Positions 1-8,908 of a stretch of DNA of 64,000 nt are shown here, one piece after another. The notes below the pieces were generated by a model. That model was not told where the DNA came from, made no database searches, and saw only the letters and a program-made list of their open reading frames with translations. The position numbers and the translations under genes were made by a program. Within the stretch, counting starts at the first letter, position 1. The number at the start of each line of letters is the position of its first letter. Source of the stretch: Methylobacterium sp. CB376. Its GTDB lineage: Bacteria > Pseudomonadota > Alphaproteobacteria > Rhizobiales > Beijerinckiaceae. The stretch is from contig NZ_CP121648.1 of the NCBI RefSeq assembly GCF_029714205.1, positions 4,031,001-4,095,000 on the forward strand, given 5' to 3'.

Positions 1-73
1 CGGGCCGGACGCGGAATCGGGCGAACTCGCCGGCGCCCGCGGGAGCGCCGGACCCGCCCCGGGGCGCCCCCGC

Positions 74-697
74 TCAGGCGCCCGGCGGCACCGCGTTCAC
101 CCACAGCACCACGGCCTCGTCGGTCTCCGAGGGATTGCCGTAGCGGTGGGGCCGCCGGCTGGCGAAGCGGAAGCTGTCGCCCGCGGCCAGGGACAGGGCC
201 GCGTCCTCCACCCACAGCGCGAGCCGTCCCTCCAGGACCAGCCCCGCCTCCTCGCCGCCATGGGTCAGGGCCTCGTCGCCCGTGCTCGCGCCCGGCGCCA
301 GCCGCATCAGGAACAGGCTGAGATGCCCGTCCGCCCCCGGCCGGGTGAGCAGCTGCTTGGCGATGCCGGAGCGCCACAGCGTCAGCTCCGCGCGCTCGTG
401 CGGCCGGGTGACGATCGGCTCGGCGGGCCCGGGCGCCGCGCCGAACAGGCTCGCCAGCCCGACCTCCAGCAGGTCGGCGAGCTGCGTCAGCACCCGCAGG
501 GACGGGGAGGACAGGCCGCGCTCGACCTGGCTCAGGAAGCCGATCGACAGGCCGGTGCGCGCCGCGATCGCCTTCAGCGACAGGCCGCGGGCCTGGCGCA
601 GGGCGCGCAGGCGCCGGCCCATCGCGAGGTCGGCCGCCCGCTCGCCGGCCCGCGGCGCGGCCTGCCCGTTCCCTCGACCCGTCCCGGCCTGTTTCAT
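74..697 (-). CDS. XRE-family regulator with C-terminal cupin domain
   Basis: Probable one-component repressor of the divergent transport operon. An HTH_3 domain lies near the N-terminus (GRRLRALRQARG followed by GLSIGFLSQVERG), and the C-terminal half is a cupin barrel (residues with the GEEAGLVLEG and GDSFRF signatures) that would bind the effector. This is the PuuR-like architecture common beside amine and amino-acid catabolic genes. The start is uncertain: ATG at 697 is used here; an upstream start at 730 and a downstream ATG at 622 are also in frame and none has a good ribosome site. Two similar palindromes (693-706, 743-756) lie at or just upstream of the start, fitting autoregulation. 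Family call firm, effector unknown. Confidence 0.88.
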   Translation of the reverse strand: MKQAGTGRGNGQAAPRAGERAADLAMGRRLRALRQARGLSLKAIAARTGLSIGFLSQVERGLSSPSLRVLTQLADLLEVGLASLFGAAPGPAEPIVTRPHERAELTLWRSGIAKQLLTRPGADGHLSLFLMRLAPGASTGDEALTHGGEEAGLVLEGRLALWVEDAALSLAAGDSFRFASRRPHRYGNPSETDEAVVLWVNAVPPGA

Positions 698-756
698 GTG
701 CGTGAAATCTGGTTGCGCTGCGCGGCGCATTATGCCCAGATGTTCACGTTCATGAA
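693..756. promoter_or_regulatory. paired operator-like palindromes upstream of XRE gene and ABC operon
   Basis: Two 14-bp sites fit TTCAYG-N2-CRTGAA: TTCATGTGCGTGAA at 693-706 and TTCACGTTCATGAA at 743-756, each followed by ATC one base later (14 of 17 positions shared over 17 bp). They are 50 bp apart in the intergenic region of the divergent XRE-cupin gene and the importer. Candidate binding sites for the neighbouring regulator; inferred from symmetry, repetition and location only. Confidence 0.5.
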
Positions 757-810
757 ATCCGCCGCGGAAGCCCGCGCGACGGCGCGTCCGCCCCTCAGAG
801 GAGCACCGAG

Positions 811-1578
811 ATGAAGCGTCTCGTCCAGGCGGCCTGCGCGGCCCTCGCGCTCGCCCTCGCGGGGCCGGCCGGGGCCCAGACCGCCCTGAAGGTCGGCTCG
901 ACGCCGACCGGCATCCCCTTCACCTTCCTGGACACCAAGACCAACTCCATCCAGGGCGTCATGGTCGACGTCATCACGGCCGTCGGGCGCGAGGCCGGCT
1001 TCACGGTCCAGGTCGAGCCCCTGCAATTCTCCACCCTCATCGCCGCACTCAACGCCAAGAAGATCGACATCATCTCGGCCGCGATGTTCATCACGCCGCC
1101 CCGCAAGGAGGTGATCGACTTCTCCGCCCCGGTCTACACCTACGGCGAGGGGATGATCGTGGCGAAGGGCGACACCAAGGACTATACCGGCTTCGCCGAC
1201 CTGAAGGGCGAGACGGTGGGGGCGCAGGTCGGCACCGCCTTCGTGGAGCCCCTCAAGAAATCCGGCCTGTTTTCCGAGGTGAAGATCTACGACACGATCC
1301 CCGACATCCTGCGCGACGTGAATTCCGGCCGGCTCAAGGCCGGCTTCGCGGACGGGCCGATCCTGGCCTACAACCTCAAGCTCGGCCTGTTCCCGAACGT
1401 GCGCCTGGTCGACAGCTACAAGCCGACCGTCGTCGGCTCGGTCGGGATCGGCCTGCGCAAGGAGGATAGGGACCTGCGGGAGAAGATCGACGCGGCCCTC
1501 GCCAGGATCAAGGAGAGCGGCGAACTCGCCCGGATCCTGGACAAGTGGGGTCTGAAGCCGTCCGCGAACCCGTCCTGA
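811..1578 (+). CDS. amino-acid ABC transporter, periplasmic substrate-binding protein (family 3)
   Basis: Periplasmic ligand-binding subunit of a polar-amino-acid importer. A signal peptide ends near residue 22 (ALAGPAGAQ). The mature part has the SBP_bac_3 pattern: GIPFTFLD, GVMVDVITAVGREAGF, LIAALNAKKIDIISAAMFITPPRKEVIDFSAP split over the first lobe, then a GAQVGTAF hinge strand. 255 aa is usual for the family. It has a good ribosome site (AGAGGAG) and is followed 13 bp later by the permease. Opine, lysine/arginine/ornithine-type or amine-derived ligands are possible; the sequence does not decide. The neighbouring flavin oxidase suggests an oxidisable amine or amino acid. Confidence 0.9.
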   Translation: MKRLVQAACAALALALAGPAGAQTALKVGSTPTGIPFTFLDTKTNSIQGVMVDVITAVGREAGFTVQVEPLQFSTLIAALNAKKIDIISAAMFITPPRKEVIDFSAPVYTYGEGMIVAKGDTKDYTGFADLKGETVGAQVGTAFVEPLKKSGLFSEVKIYDTIPDILRDVNSGRLKAGFADGPILAYNLKLGLFPNVRLVDSYKPTVVGSVGIGLRKEDRDLREKIDAALARIKESGELARILDKWGLKPSANPS

Positions 1579-1591
1579 GCGGCCGGGCGCC

Positions 1592-2245
1592 ATGGACAGC
1601 TTCCTGGCGGATGCCCGCGAGTTCGTTCCGATCCTGCTGCAGGGCGTGCAGCTGACGATCCTGATCACGCTCGGCTCCCTCGTGGTCTCGACCGTGCTCG
1701 GGCTCGTCTGGGCGATGATGCGGGTCTCGGGCGTGCGCTCCCTGGCCTTCGCGAGCGCGCTGTTCATCAACGTGATCCGGGGCATCCCGATCATCGTCCA
1801 GCTGTTCTACATCTACTTCGTGCTGCCGGATTTCGGCATCGCGCTCACGGCCGTGCAGGCGGGCGTGCTCGGGCTCGGGCTCGCCTACTCGGCCTACCAC
1901 GCCGAGAATTTCCGGGCCGCCATCGAGGCGATCGACGGGGGCCAGATCGAGGCGGCCCAGACCATCGGCATGGGCTGGGGCCTCACCATGCGGCGCGTGG
2001 TGCTGCCGCAGGCCCTGCGCATCGCGCTGCCGCCCTACGGCAACGTCATGATCATGATGCTGAAGGATTCCTCGCAGGCCTCGACCATCACGGTCGCGGA
2101 ACTCGCGCTTCAGGGCAAGCTGATCGCCTCGGCGACCTTCAAGAACACCAGCGTGTTCACCCTGGTGGCGCTGATGTACCTGGCGCTCAGCCTGCCCCTG
2201 ATCCTGATCGTGCGGCACACCGAGAAGCGGGCGGGGCGGCGGTGA
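1592..2245 (+). CDS. amino-acid ABC transporter permease (HisM/GlnP type)
   Basis: Inner-membrane permease of about five transmembrane helices, 217 aa. It shows the His/Glu/Gln permease pattern: [18 protein letters not shown] at the N-terminus, then the EAA loop ([20 protein letters not shown]) and [14 protein letters not shown]. The stop overlaps the start of the ATPase gene by 4 bp, so the two are translationally coupled. Only one permease gene is present, so a homodimer is expected. Confidence 0.9.
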   Translation: MDSFLADAREFVPILLQGVQLTILITLGSLVVSTVLGLVWAMMRVSGVRSLAFASALFINVIRGIPIIVQLFYIYFVLPDFGIALTAVQAGVLGLGLAYSAYHAENFRAAIEAIDGGQIEAAQTIGMGWGLTMRRVVLPQALRIALPPYGNVMIMMLKDSSQASTITVAELALQGKLIASATFKNTSVFTLVALMYLALSLPLILIVRHTEKRAGRR

Positions 2246-2973
2246 TCGAGCTCGACGGCGTGCGCAAGGCCTACGGCGCGGTGCCGGTGCTCAAGGGCAT
2301 CACGGCGCGGGTGGCGCGCGGCGAGGTGGTCTGCATCATCGGCCCCTCCGGCTCGGGCAAGTCGACGCTCCTGCGCTGCATCAACGGGCTCGAATCCTAC
2401 GACGGCGGCGAGATCCGGGTGAACGGGCGCCGGGTCGACCGGGCGAGCCCCACGATCCGCGCCGTGCGCATCCAGGTCTCGATGGTGTTCCAGCGCTTCA
2501 ACCTGTTCCCGCACCGCACCGCCCTGGAGAACGTGATCGAGGGGCCGGTCTACGTGAAGGGCGAGGACCGGGCCGAGGCGACGGAGCGCGGCCGCGCCCT
2601 GCTCGCCCGCGTCGGCCTGTCCGGCAAGGAGGAGGCCCGCCCGCCGCAGCTCTCGGGCGGGCAGCAGCAGCGGGTCGCCATCGCCCGCGCCCTCGCCATG
2701 CGGCCGGACGCGATCCTGTTCGACGAGCCGACCTCGGCGCTCGATCCGGAACTCGTCGGCGACGTGCTCGGGGTGATGCGCGGCCTCGCCGAGGACGGCA
2801 TGACCATGCTGGTCGTCACCCACGAGATCGGCTTCGCCCGCGAGGTGGCCGACCGCGTCCTGTTCCTCGACCACGGACTCGTCGTGGAGGAGGGGGCGGC
2901 CCGCGCGGTGCTCACCGCGCCCGAGCATCCCCGCACCCGCGACTTCCTCCGCCGCGTCCTGCATCCCCTGTAG
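2242..2973 (+). CDS. amino-acid ABC transporter ATP-binding protein (GlnQ/HisP type)
   Basis: Cytoplasmic ATPase driving the importer encoded immediately upstream; 243 aa. Walker [11 protein letters not shown]-loop region [18 protein letters not shown], signature LSGGQQQR, Walker [15 protein letters not shown] and switch histidine TMLVVTHE are all present. Its GTG start overlaps the permease stop. All three importer parts are present and look intact. Confidence 0.93.
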   Translation: MIELDGVRKAYGAVPVLKGITARVARGEVVCIIGPSGSGKSTLLRCINGLESYDGGEIRVNGRRVDRASPTIRAVRIQVSMVFQRFNLFPHRTALENVIEGPVYVKGEDRAEATERGRALLARVGLSGKEEARPPQLSGGQQQRVAIARALAMRPDAILFDEPTSALDPELVGDVLGVMRGLAEDGMTMLVVTHEIGFAREVADRVLFLDHGLVVEEGAARAVLTAPEHPRTRDFLRRVLHPL

Positions 2974-2979
2974 GCTTCG

Positions 2980-4266
2980 ATGACCGAACCTTTCCCGCTC
3001 GCCCCCTCGCTCTGGGCCGCCACCGCCGCGCCCGCCCCCGCGACGGCGCCCCTCGCCGCCTCGGGGCGGGCCGACGTGGCGGTGATCGGGGCGGGCTATG
3101 CCGGCCTCTCGACCGCCCTGCACCTCGCCGAGGCCGGGCTTCGCCCGGTCGTGCTGGAGGCGCGCGAGATCGGCTTCGGGGGATCGGGCCGGAACGGCGG
3201 CCAGGTGATCCCGGGCCTCAAGTACGATCCGGACGAGCTGGTGGCGAAGTTCGGCCCCGAGCGGGGCGAGCGGCTCGCCGCCTTCGCGGGCGCCACCGCC
3301 GACGCGGTGTTCGACCTGATCGCCCGCCACCGCATGGAGGTGCCGCATGTCCGCGCGGGCTGGATCCAGGGTGCCCACACGGCGGCGGGGCTGGCCCAGG
3401 CGGAGCGGCGGGCCGCCCAATGGGCGCGCCGGGGGGCGCCCGCGCGGCTGCTCGACCGGAACGAGGCGGAGCGGCTCCTCGGCAGCCCGCGCTACCTCGG
3501 CGGCTGGCTCGACGGCCGGGGCGGCGCGGTCCAGCCGCTCTCCTACGCCCGCGGCCTCGCCCGCGCGGCGCTCGGGGCCGGCGCGACGATCCACACGGAC
3601 ACGGCGGTCACCGGCATCGCGCGGCGGGACGGGGCCTTCGTCCTGCGCACCGCGCGCGGCCCGGAATTGCGGGCCGAGAAGGTCGTGATCTGCACCAACG
3701 GCTACACGGGCGGGCTGTGGCCGGGCCTCGCGCGCACGATCATCGCGGCGAACTCGTTCCAGGTCGCCACGGTGCCGCTCTCCGACAACCTGCGCCGCAC
3801 GATCCTGCCGGAGGGGCAGGTCTCCTCGGACACCCGCAAGCTCCTGCTCTACTTCCGGCTCGACCATACGGGCCGGCTGCTGATGGGCGGGCGCGGCCCC
3901 TTCCGCGAGCCGCGCGGCCCGGCCGACTGGGCGCATCTCGAGCGCATCGTCGCCAAAGTCTTCCCGCAGGCGGCGGATGTCGGCTTCGACCATCGCTGGT
4001 GCGGGCGGGTGGCGATCACCCGGGACTTCCTGCCCCACCTGCACGAGCCGGTGCCGGGCCTCGTGATCGACATCGGCTGCCAGGGGCGGGGCGTCGGCCT
4101 GCAGACGAGCATGGGGCGGGCCATCGCCGCCTACCTGGCCACGGGCGACGCCGCGGCGCTGCCGCTGCCCTTCGGCCCGGTGCAGCCGCTGCCGCTCCAC
4201 GGCCTGCACCGCCTCTACGCCTCGGCGGTGATCGCGTGGTACCGCATCAGCGACGGGGGTCTGTGA
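2980..4266 (+). CDS. FAD-dependent oxidoreductase (DAO family, amine/amino-acid oxidase-like)
   Basis: Flavoprotein likely oxidising the imported amino acid or amine to an imine/aldehyde. The N-terminal dinucleotide fold reads VAVIGAGYAGLSTALHLAEAG (residues about 30-52), followed by GSGRNGGQVIPG, typical of the gamma-glutamylputrescine oxidase (PuuB/OrdL) branch of the DAO family, and a C-terminal GCQGRGVGLQTSMGRAIA flavin-contact segment. 428 aa matches that branch. It starts 6 bp after the ATPase stop, so it is co-transcribed with the importer. XRE-cupin regulator plus PuuB-like oxidase recalls putrescine systems, but no PuuA ligase is here, so the substrate is open. Confidence 0.85.
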   Translation: MTEPFPLAPSLWAATAAPAPATAPLAASGRADVAVIGAGYAGLSTALHLAEAGLRPVVLEAREIGFGGSGRNGGQVIPGLKYDPDELVAKFGPERGERLAAFAGATADAVFDLIARHRMEVPHVRAGWIQGAHTAAGLAQAERRAAQWARRGAPARLLDRNEAERLLGSPRYLGGWLDGRGGAVQPLSYARGLARAALGAGATIHTDTAVTGIARRDGAFVLRTARGPELRAEKVVICTNGYTGGLWPGLARTIIAANSFQVATVPLSDNLRRTILPEGQVSSDTRKLLLYFRLDHTGRLLMGGRGPFREPRGPADWAHLERIVAKVFPQAADVGFDHRWCGRVAITRDFLPHLHEPVPGLVIDIGCQGRGVGLQTSMGRAIAAYLATGDAAALPLPFGPVQPLPLHGLHRLYASAVIAWYRISDGGL

Positions 4267-4267
4267 G

Positions 4268-4283
4268 GGCGCCCGGGGGCGCC
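4268..4283. terminator. stem-loop between convergent genes
   Basis: GGCGCC-CGGG-GGCGCC hairpin filling the 19-bp gap between the convergent oxidase and Ldh-type genes. It has no T tract on either side, so it could serve as a bidirectional attenuating structure rather than a canonical intrinsic terminator. Confidence 0.45.
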
Positions 4284-4285
4284 GC

Positions 4286-5341
4286 TCAGGGGCCGAGCAT
4301 CGCCGGGTCGAGCCCGTTCGCGCGGGCGAGCCGCAGGAGGTCGGCGCGGGTGTCCTCGGGCAGCAGCACGCCCTCGCGCAGGTTCTCGGCCTCGGCCCGC
4401 GCCTCGATCTCGCCCGGGTAGAACACCGCCTCGGCGCCCTCGGCGAGGGGCACGGCCCTCATCTCGGCGATGAAGCGCTCCATGCGGGCCTCGAACTCCG
4501 CCAAGGGCTGGATCCGGGCGATGTCGATCGCGAGCGCGAGGTGGCCGGCGCCGCTGCGCCGCTCGGCCTGGTAGGGGCCCGCGACGCCCGCCCCGAAGGC
4601 GCTGCCGGTGAGCACGCCGGAGAGCACGTCCATCACGGCCGAGATCGCGGAGCCCTTGTGCCCGGCCATGGGCAGGATCAGGCCGTCGATGGCGGCCTGC
4701 GGGTCGGCGGTCGGCCGGCCGGAGGCGTCCATGGCCCAGCCGAGGGGGATCGCCTCGCCGCGCTGGCGGGCGAGGTAGATCTTGCCGCGGGCGACCGCCG
4801 TGTTGGCGATGTCGAGGACCAGGGGCGCGTGCCGGCCGGCGGGCGCGGCCCAGGACCAGGGATTGTTGCCGAGCGCCTTGCGGCGCCCGCCCCAGGGCGC
4901 CATGGCGGGGCTCGCATTGGTCGACAGGAAGCCGATGCAGCCCGCCCGCGCCGCCATCAGGGTGAAGTACATGGCGGTGCCGAAATGGTTGGAGTTGCGC
5001 ACCGCCACCGCGCCGATCCCGTGCGCCGCCGCCCGGGCCATTGCCTCCGCCATCGCCTGCGCGGCCACGACCTGGCCCATCGCCTCGCGCCCGTCGATCA
5101 CCGCGAGGCCGCCGGCATCGACCACGCTCTCCGGCACGGCGCGGGGATCGCAGACTCCCGCGGCGAGGCGGGCGGCGTACCAGGACAGGCGCATCATCCC
5201 GTGCGACTGATGGCCCCACAGATCAGCCTGGACGAGGCTGTCGGCGCAGAGAGCGGCATCCTGCGCGCCCATCCCGGCGGCGCCGTAGACCGCCGCCGCG
5301 AAGGCCCGCAGGGCCTCGGCGGGGATGCGCGGACCGGTCAC
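4286..5341 (-). CDS. Ldh family (malate/L-lactate/ureidoglycolate dehydrogenase-type) oxidoreductase
   Basis: NAD(P)-dependent 2-hydroxyacid or imine reductase-like enzyme of the Ldh_2 family, 351 aa. Seen: HQSHGMMRLSWYAARL near the N-terminus, VRNSNHFGTAMYFTLMAA with the family histidine, GFLSTNASPAMAPWGG and MAGHKGSAISAVMDVLSG. The family includes malate, sulfolactate, 2,3-diketogulonate and piperideine-2-carboxylate reductases. The GTG start overlaps the stop of the upstream hydratase-like gene by 4 bp, so both form an operon opposing the importer operon. Delta-1-piperideine-2-carboxylate or pyrroline-2-carboxylate reduction would fit an amino-acid context, but this is inference. Confidence 0.85.
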   Translation of the reverse strand: MTGPRIPAEALRAFAAAVYGAAGMGAQDAALCADSLVQADLWGHQSHGMMRLSWYAARLAAGVCDPRAVPESVVDAGGLAVIDGREAMGQVVAAQAMAEAMARAAAHGIGAVAVRNSNHFGTAMYFTLMAARAGCIGFLSTNASPAMAPWGGRRKALGNNPWSWAAPAGRHAPLVLDIANTAVARGKIYLARQRGEAIPLGWAMDASGRPTADPQAAIDGLILPMAGHKGSAISAVMDVLSGVLTGSAFGAGVAGPYQAERRSGAGHLALAIDIARIQPLAEFEARMERFIAEMRAVPLAEGAEAVFYPGEIEARAEAENLREGVLLPEDTRADLLRLARANGLDPAMLGP

Positions 5342-6120
5342 GCCGGATTCCCCGGCGGGCGCGTGCGGAAGGCGAGGTGGCGCCCGAGGAAGTCGGCGCG
5401 GATCTCGGCCGGCCCCTCGACCGTGAAGGGCCGCGACACGGTGCCGGTCGAGACGATCTCGCCCGCCCGCAGCGCCAGGCCGCGCTCGCCCGCCACCGCG
5501 ATCAGGTCCGCGAGGGCGGCCGCCGGGTCGGTGGCGTCGTCGCCCGCGAGCGCCCGGGCGCGCAGCTCGCCGTCGACGGCGACGCGGAGGTCGGCGGCGA
5601 GCGCGGCGAGCGCCTCCGGGTCGACCGCCTCGCCGACCACCAGCGCCTCGAAGCCGGCATCGTCGGCCGCGAAGCTCGGCCAGCCGGCGGCGCGGCAGTC
5701 CACGAAGCGCGACAGCACCACCTCGAAGGTCACGCAGGTCTCCGCGACGAGGTCCCGCAGGGGCGGGGGCGGCGCGCCCGGAGCGACGTCGCGGGCGAGC
5801 CGGAAGGCGATCTCGCACTCGATCGTCGCGGGCGCCGCGTGCGACAGGGGCACGACGGCGTCGGGGCCGTGGCAGCGGGCGGCCAGGACGCGTCCGGCGA
5901 CGGAGCGCCCGATGCCGAGGTCGCGCTTCTGCGCCCGGCTGCCGAGGCCGAGCTTCCAGCCGCTGCAGGGCTCGCCGAGCACGGCGATCAGCCGGTCCTG
6001 CACCGCGTAGCCCTCGGCCAGGGTGGCGGGCCGGATCTCCGGCGGCAGGGCGGTGATCTGGCGCCCGCCGCGCCACGCCTCGGCGAGGAGCGCGGCGGCG
6101 GGTTCGGGATCGAAACTCAT
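5338..6120 (-). CDS. 2-keto-4-pentenoate hydratase/fumarylacetoacetase-like protein
   Basis: Member of the MhpD/hydratase-decarboxylase family, 260 aa, full length. Seen: GYAVQDRLIAVLGEPCSGWKLG split motif (the family's QD...GYK/WKIG region, here GWKLG), IECEIAFRLARD for the metal-binding acidic cluster (E-x-E), and FEVVLSRFVDCRA. These enzymes hydrate 2-oxopent-4-enoates in aromatic meta-cleavage, but isolated copies act in other keto-acid pathways. Translationally coupled to the downstream Ldh-type gene. No other meta-cleavage gene is nearby, so the substrate is not assigned. Confidence 0.82.
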   Translation of the reverse strand: MSFDPEPAAALLAEAWRGGRQITALPPEIRPATLAEGYAVQDRLIAVLGEPCSGWKLGLGSRAQKRDLGIGRSVAGRVLAARCHGPDAVVPLSHAAPATIECEIAFRLARDVAPGAPPPPLRDLVAETCVTFEVVLSRFVDCRAAGWPSFAADDAGFEALVVGEAVDPEALAALAADLRVAVDGELRARALAGDDATDPAAALADLIAVAGERGLALRAGEIVSTGTVSRPFTVEGPAEIRADFLGRHLAFRTRPPGNPA

Positions 6121-6212
6121 CGGTGCTCGCTCCTGCCGGCTCCGGACCCGTCCCCCTCGCGCGGAATCGCCGCGGCCGCAAGGGCGCGGAGCCGGCCGGT
6201 GCGGCGACCGCC

Positions 6213-8126
6213 CTATTTCTGCCCGGCCGGCGCGGGGTCGCCGCCCCTGAGGACCCGCATGGCGTTCAGGATCACGGAGGCGTCGATCGCCTCCTGCAGC
6301 AGGGCGCCCTGGATGGGCGAGAGGTAGCCCAGGGCGGCCGCGACCATGCCGGCGAGGGAGAGGCCGAGCCCGACCCAGACGCTCTGAAGGGCGATGGCGC
6401 GGGCGCGGCGCGCGATGGCGATCGCCCGCGGCAGGGGCGCGAGGCTGTCCACGAGCAGCACCACATCGGCCGCCTCCGCCGCCGCGGCCGCGCCGCGGGC
6501 GCCGAGCGCCACCCCGAGATCGGCCGCCGCGAGGGCGGGCGCGTCGTTGACGCCGTCGCCCACCATCGCCACCGGGCCGTGGCGGCGCTCGGCGGCGATG
6601 ATGCGGGCCTTGCCCGCCGGGTCGAGATCCGCCGCCACGGCGTCGATCGGCAGCCCGGCCGCGAGGTGCTCGGCGATCGCCCGCCGGTCGCCGGTGGCGA
6701 GCACGATCCGGTCGATCCCGCCGGCGCGCAGGGCCGCGAGCGTGCCGGCGCCGTCGCCGCGCAGCGGGTCCTCGACGTGCAGCGTCGCGGCGGGCGCCCC
6801 GTCGATCGCCACCAGGACGCGCGCCCCGCCGGGCGCGCCGCCGCGATCCGGGGGGAAGGCGATGCCGAGGCCGCGCATCAGCCGCGGACCGCCCACCGCC
6901 ACGGCGCGGCCCTCGACCGTGCCGGCGATGCCCTCGCCCGGATACTCGGTGACGGCGGCGGGGGGCGCGAGGGAGAGCCCGCGCGCGCGGGCCGCCTCGC
7001 CGAGCGCCCGCGCGGTCGGGTGGGCGGAGGCTTGGTCGAGGGAGGCGGCGAGCCGGAGCGCCTCGGCGGCCTCGGCGGGGGGGACCGCCTCGATCCCGGC
7101 GAGGCGGGCGCTGCCATGGGTGAGCGTGCCGGTCTTGTCGATGACGAGGACGCGCAGCGACGCGAGGCATTCGAGGGCGCCGCCGCCCTTGATCAGGACG
7201 CCGATCCCGGCCGCGCGCGACAGGCCGGAGACGAGGGCGACCGGCACCGCCAGGATCAGCGGGCAGGGGGTCGCGACCACCAGGACCGCGAGGGCGCGCA
7301 GCGCATCCCCGCTGGCGAGCCAGGCGGAGCCGGCGAGCAGGATCGTGCCGGCCAGGAAGGCCACGGCGTAGCGGTCGGCGAGGCGGCTCATCGGCGCCTT
7401 CCGGGCGCGGGCCTCCGCGACGAGCCGCAGGATGCCCGCGTAGGTGCTCTCGGCGGCGCGGCGCTCGGCCGTGAGCGTGAAGGGCGTGCCGACATTCACG
7501 GCGCCGCTGAGCACGCGCGCCCCCGGATCGTGCGCCACCGGGAGGGCCTCGCCGGTCAGCGTCGCCTGGTCGAGGACGGCCCGGCCCTCGGCGACGCGGC
7601 CGTCGACCGGCAGGACGTCGCCCACCCGCACCAGGATCGCGTCGCCCGGCTCCAGGGCGGCGAGCGGGACCTCGCGCACCACGCCCCCCGCCTCCCGGCG
7701 CAGCGCGCTGCGCGGCTGGCGGGCGAGGAGCGCCGTCATCTCCCGCGAGGCCCGCGCCGAGGCGAAGCTCTCCAGCCCCTGGCCGCCCGCGTACATCAGC
7801 GCGATGATCACGCCGGCCAGGGGCTGCTGCAGGGCGAGGGCGCCGCCCATCGAGAGCAGGGCGACGAGGTCGAGCCCGACATCACCCCGGGCGAGGCTGG
7901 TCACCACCTCCGCCACCAGGACCGCCAGCACGATCAGGGTCGGGACGGCCCAGGCCCAGGCGGCCATCTGGGGCGCGCCGAGGGCCTGGGCCGCGAGGCC
8001 GAGACCGAGACCGAGGAGCGGCAGCCCGACGAGGCCGCGCCGCAGCACGCCCCGCCACGCCGCCGGCGCTTCGGGGACCGTTTCGGGGGAGGACCGCGCC
8101 GCCCCGCTCTCCGACACTGCCTGCAT
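6213..8126 (-). CDS. heavy-metal P1B-type ATPase lacking an N-terminal metal-binding domain
   Basis: Inner-membrane metal-exporting ATPase, 637 aa. Seen in order: N-terminal membrane helices (about 30-115), actuator TGEA at 191-194, metal-site helix TPCP at 286-289, phosphorylation DKTGT at 330-334, HP motif (SAHPTA), and GDGVNDAPAL hinge, then two C-terminal helices. The N-terminus lacks any HMA domain or CxxC. The metal-site motif reads CPL rather than the CPC of copper/zinc exporters, so the transported ion cannot be named. It stands alone; no metalloregulator is adjacent. Confidence 0.9.
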   Translation of the reverse strand: MQAVSESGAARSSPETVPEAPAAWRGVLRRGLVGLPLLGLGLGLAAQALGAPQMAAWAWAVPTLIVLAVLVAEVVTSLARGDVGLDLVALLSMGGALALQQPLAGVIIALMYAGGQGLESFASARASREMTALLARQPRSALRREAGGVVREVPLAALEPGDAILVRVGDVLPVDGRVAEGRAVLDQATLTGEALPVAHDPGARVLSGAVNVGTPFTLTAERRAAESTYAGILRLVAEARARKAPMSRLADRYAVAFLAGTILLAGSAWLASGDALRALAVLVVATPCPLILAVPVALVSGLSRAAGIGVLIKGGGALECLASLRVLVIDKTGTLTHGSARLAGIEAVPPAEAAEALRLAASLDQASAHPTARALGEAARARGLSLAPPAAVTEYPGEGIAGTVEGRAVAVGGPRLMRGLGIAFPPDRGGAPGGARVLVAIDGAPAATLHVEDPLRGDGAGTLAALRAGGIDRIVLATGDRRAIAEHLAAGLPIDAVAADLDPAGKARIIAAERRHGPVAMVGDGVNDAPALAAADLGVALGARGAAAAAEAADVVLLVDSLAPLPRAIAIARRARAIALQSVWVGLGLSLAGMVAAALGYLSPIQGALLQEAIDASVILNAMRVLRGGDPAPAGQK

Positions 8127-8337
8127 GGCTTGCCCTCGCCCGCGCCCCGCGCGGCCCGCCCCATCAGCCCGGTTCCGGGAGGGCGGGCCATGATCCGTGT
8201 CAAGACCGCCCGCGGCCGCTGCCCTCGAGCCCGCCTCGGAGCAATTGATCAGGCACAAAGACCTCCAGGGGCCGGCGCGCCACATTTCCGGGGAGACGCC
8301 GAGGCGATCAAGTTTCGGGGAGCGAGGGAGAACGCCG

Positions 8338-8679
8338 ATGACCACGATCTTCGACGAGCGCGAGACGATGTTCGAGCAGGAATTCGCCCATGCCGAGGAG
8401 GTGCGGTTCCGGGAGCGCGCGCATCGCAACCGGCTGCTGGCGGGATGGGCCGCCGGGCGGATGCGCCTCGACGGCGCGACGGCCGAGTCCTACGTCGCCG
8501 CCTTCGTGGGCGGCAGCGTGCTGGCCACGGACGAGGAGGTGCTCGCGCGCCTGCAGGCCGATCTCGCGGCGGCGGGCGCCGCCGAGGCGCTGCCCGGCCT
8601 GCGCGCCCAGCTGGAGCGCTGCGCCGCGACCGCCCGGGCGGAGCTGATCGTCGGCGAGGCGGTCGACGGGGGCCAGTAG
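8338..8679 (+). CDS. F1 ATP synthase inhibitor zeta subunit (DUF1476)
   Basis: Small soluble protein of 113 aa of the DUF1476 family, which in Paracoccus was shown to be the zeta subunit that inhibits ATP hydrolysis by F1. The N-terminal segment MTTIFDERETMFEQEFAH is the family hallmark and is the inhibitory region. Followed by the four-helix part (RNRLLAGWAA, YVAAFVGGSV). Start ATG follows an AGGGAG ribosome site. Monocistronic; a hairpin at 8732-8761 follows. The family is confined to alphaproteobacteria, which supports the taxonomic call. Confidence 0.9.
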   Translation: MTTIFDERETMFEQEFAHAEEVRFRERAHRNRLLAGWAAGRMRLDGATAESYVAAFVGGSVLATDEEVLARLQADLAAAGAAEALPGLRAQLERCAATARAELIVGEAVDGGQ

Positions 8680-8731
8680 GGTTCCGCGCGAGGCCGCGGC
8701 CTCCGCACGGAGGCGGACGCGGATCGACTCC

Positions 8732-8761
8732 GAGGGGCGGGTGCGGCCGGACCCGCCCCTC
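8732..8761. terminator. hairpin after the zeta-subunit gene
   Basis: 11-bp perfect arms GAGGGGCGGGT / ACCCGCCCCTC with an 8-nt loop, 52 bp after the stop codon of the zeta gene. No T run follows; likely transcription-terminating or mRNA-stabilising. Confidence 0.5.
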
Positions 8762-8787
8762 GCGCGCCGGGAATTCATGCGACATCC

Positions 8788-8908
8788 GATCGATGGCTTC
8801 GCCATCTCCGATTTCGGCGATGCGGAAGTCGGCTTCGCTCAGGCGCCGCTCAGGCGCCGCGCGGGCTGGTGATCCGGGATCCGCTTCGATCAAGCGGGTC
8901 CCGGATCA
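8788..8908 (+). repeat. palindromic intergenic repeat, copy A
   Basis: One of five copies of an approximately 100-120 bp element in this window. Order: small hairpin GATGGC-TTC-GCCATC, core GCTTCGCTCAGGCGCC (the 11-mer GCTCAGGCGCC is duplicated here), then a large hairpin at 8870-8908 with 17-nt arms starting TGATCCGGGATCC and one G-T wobble. The terminal TCA is the stop codon of the minus-strand gene at 8906-9298. Confidence 0.8.
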
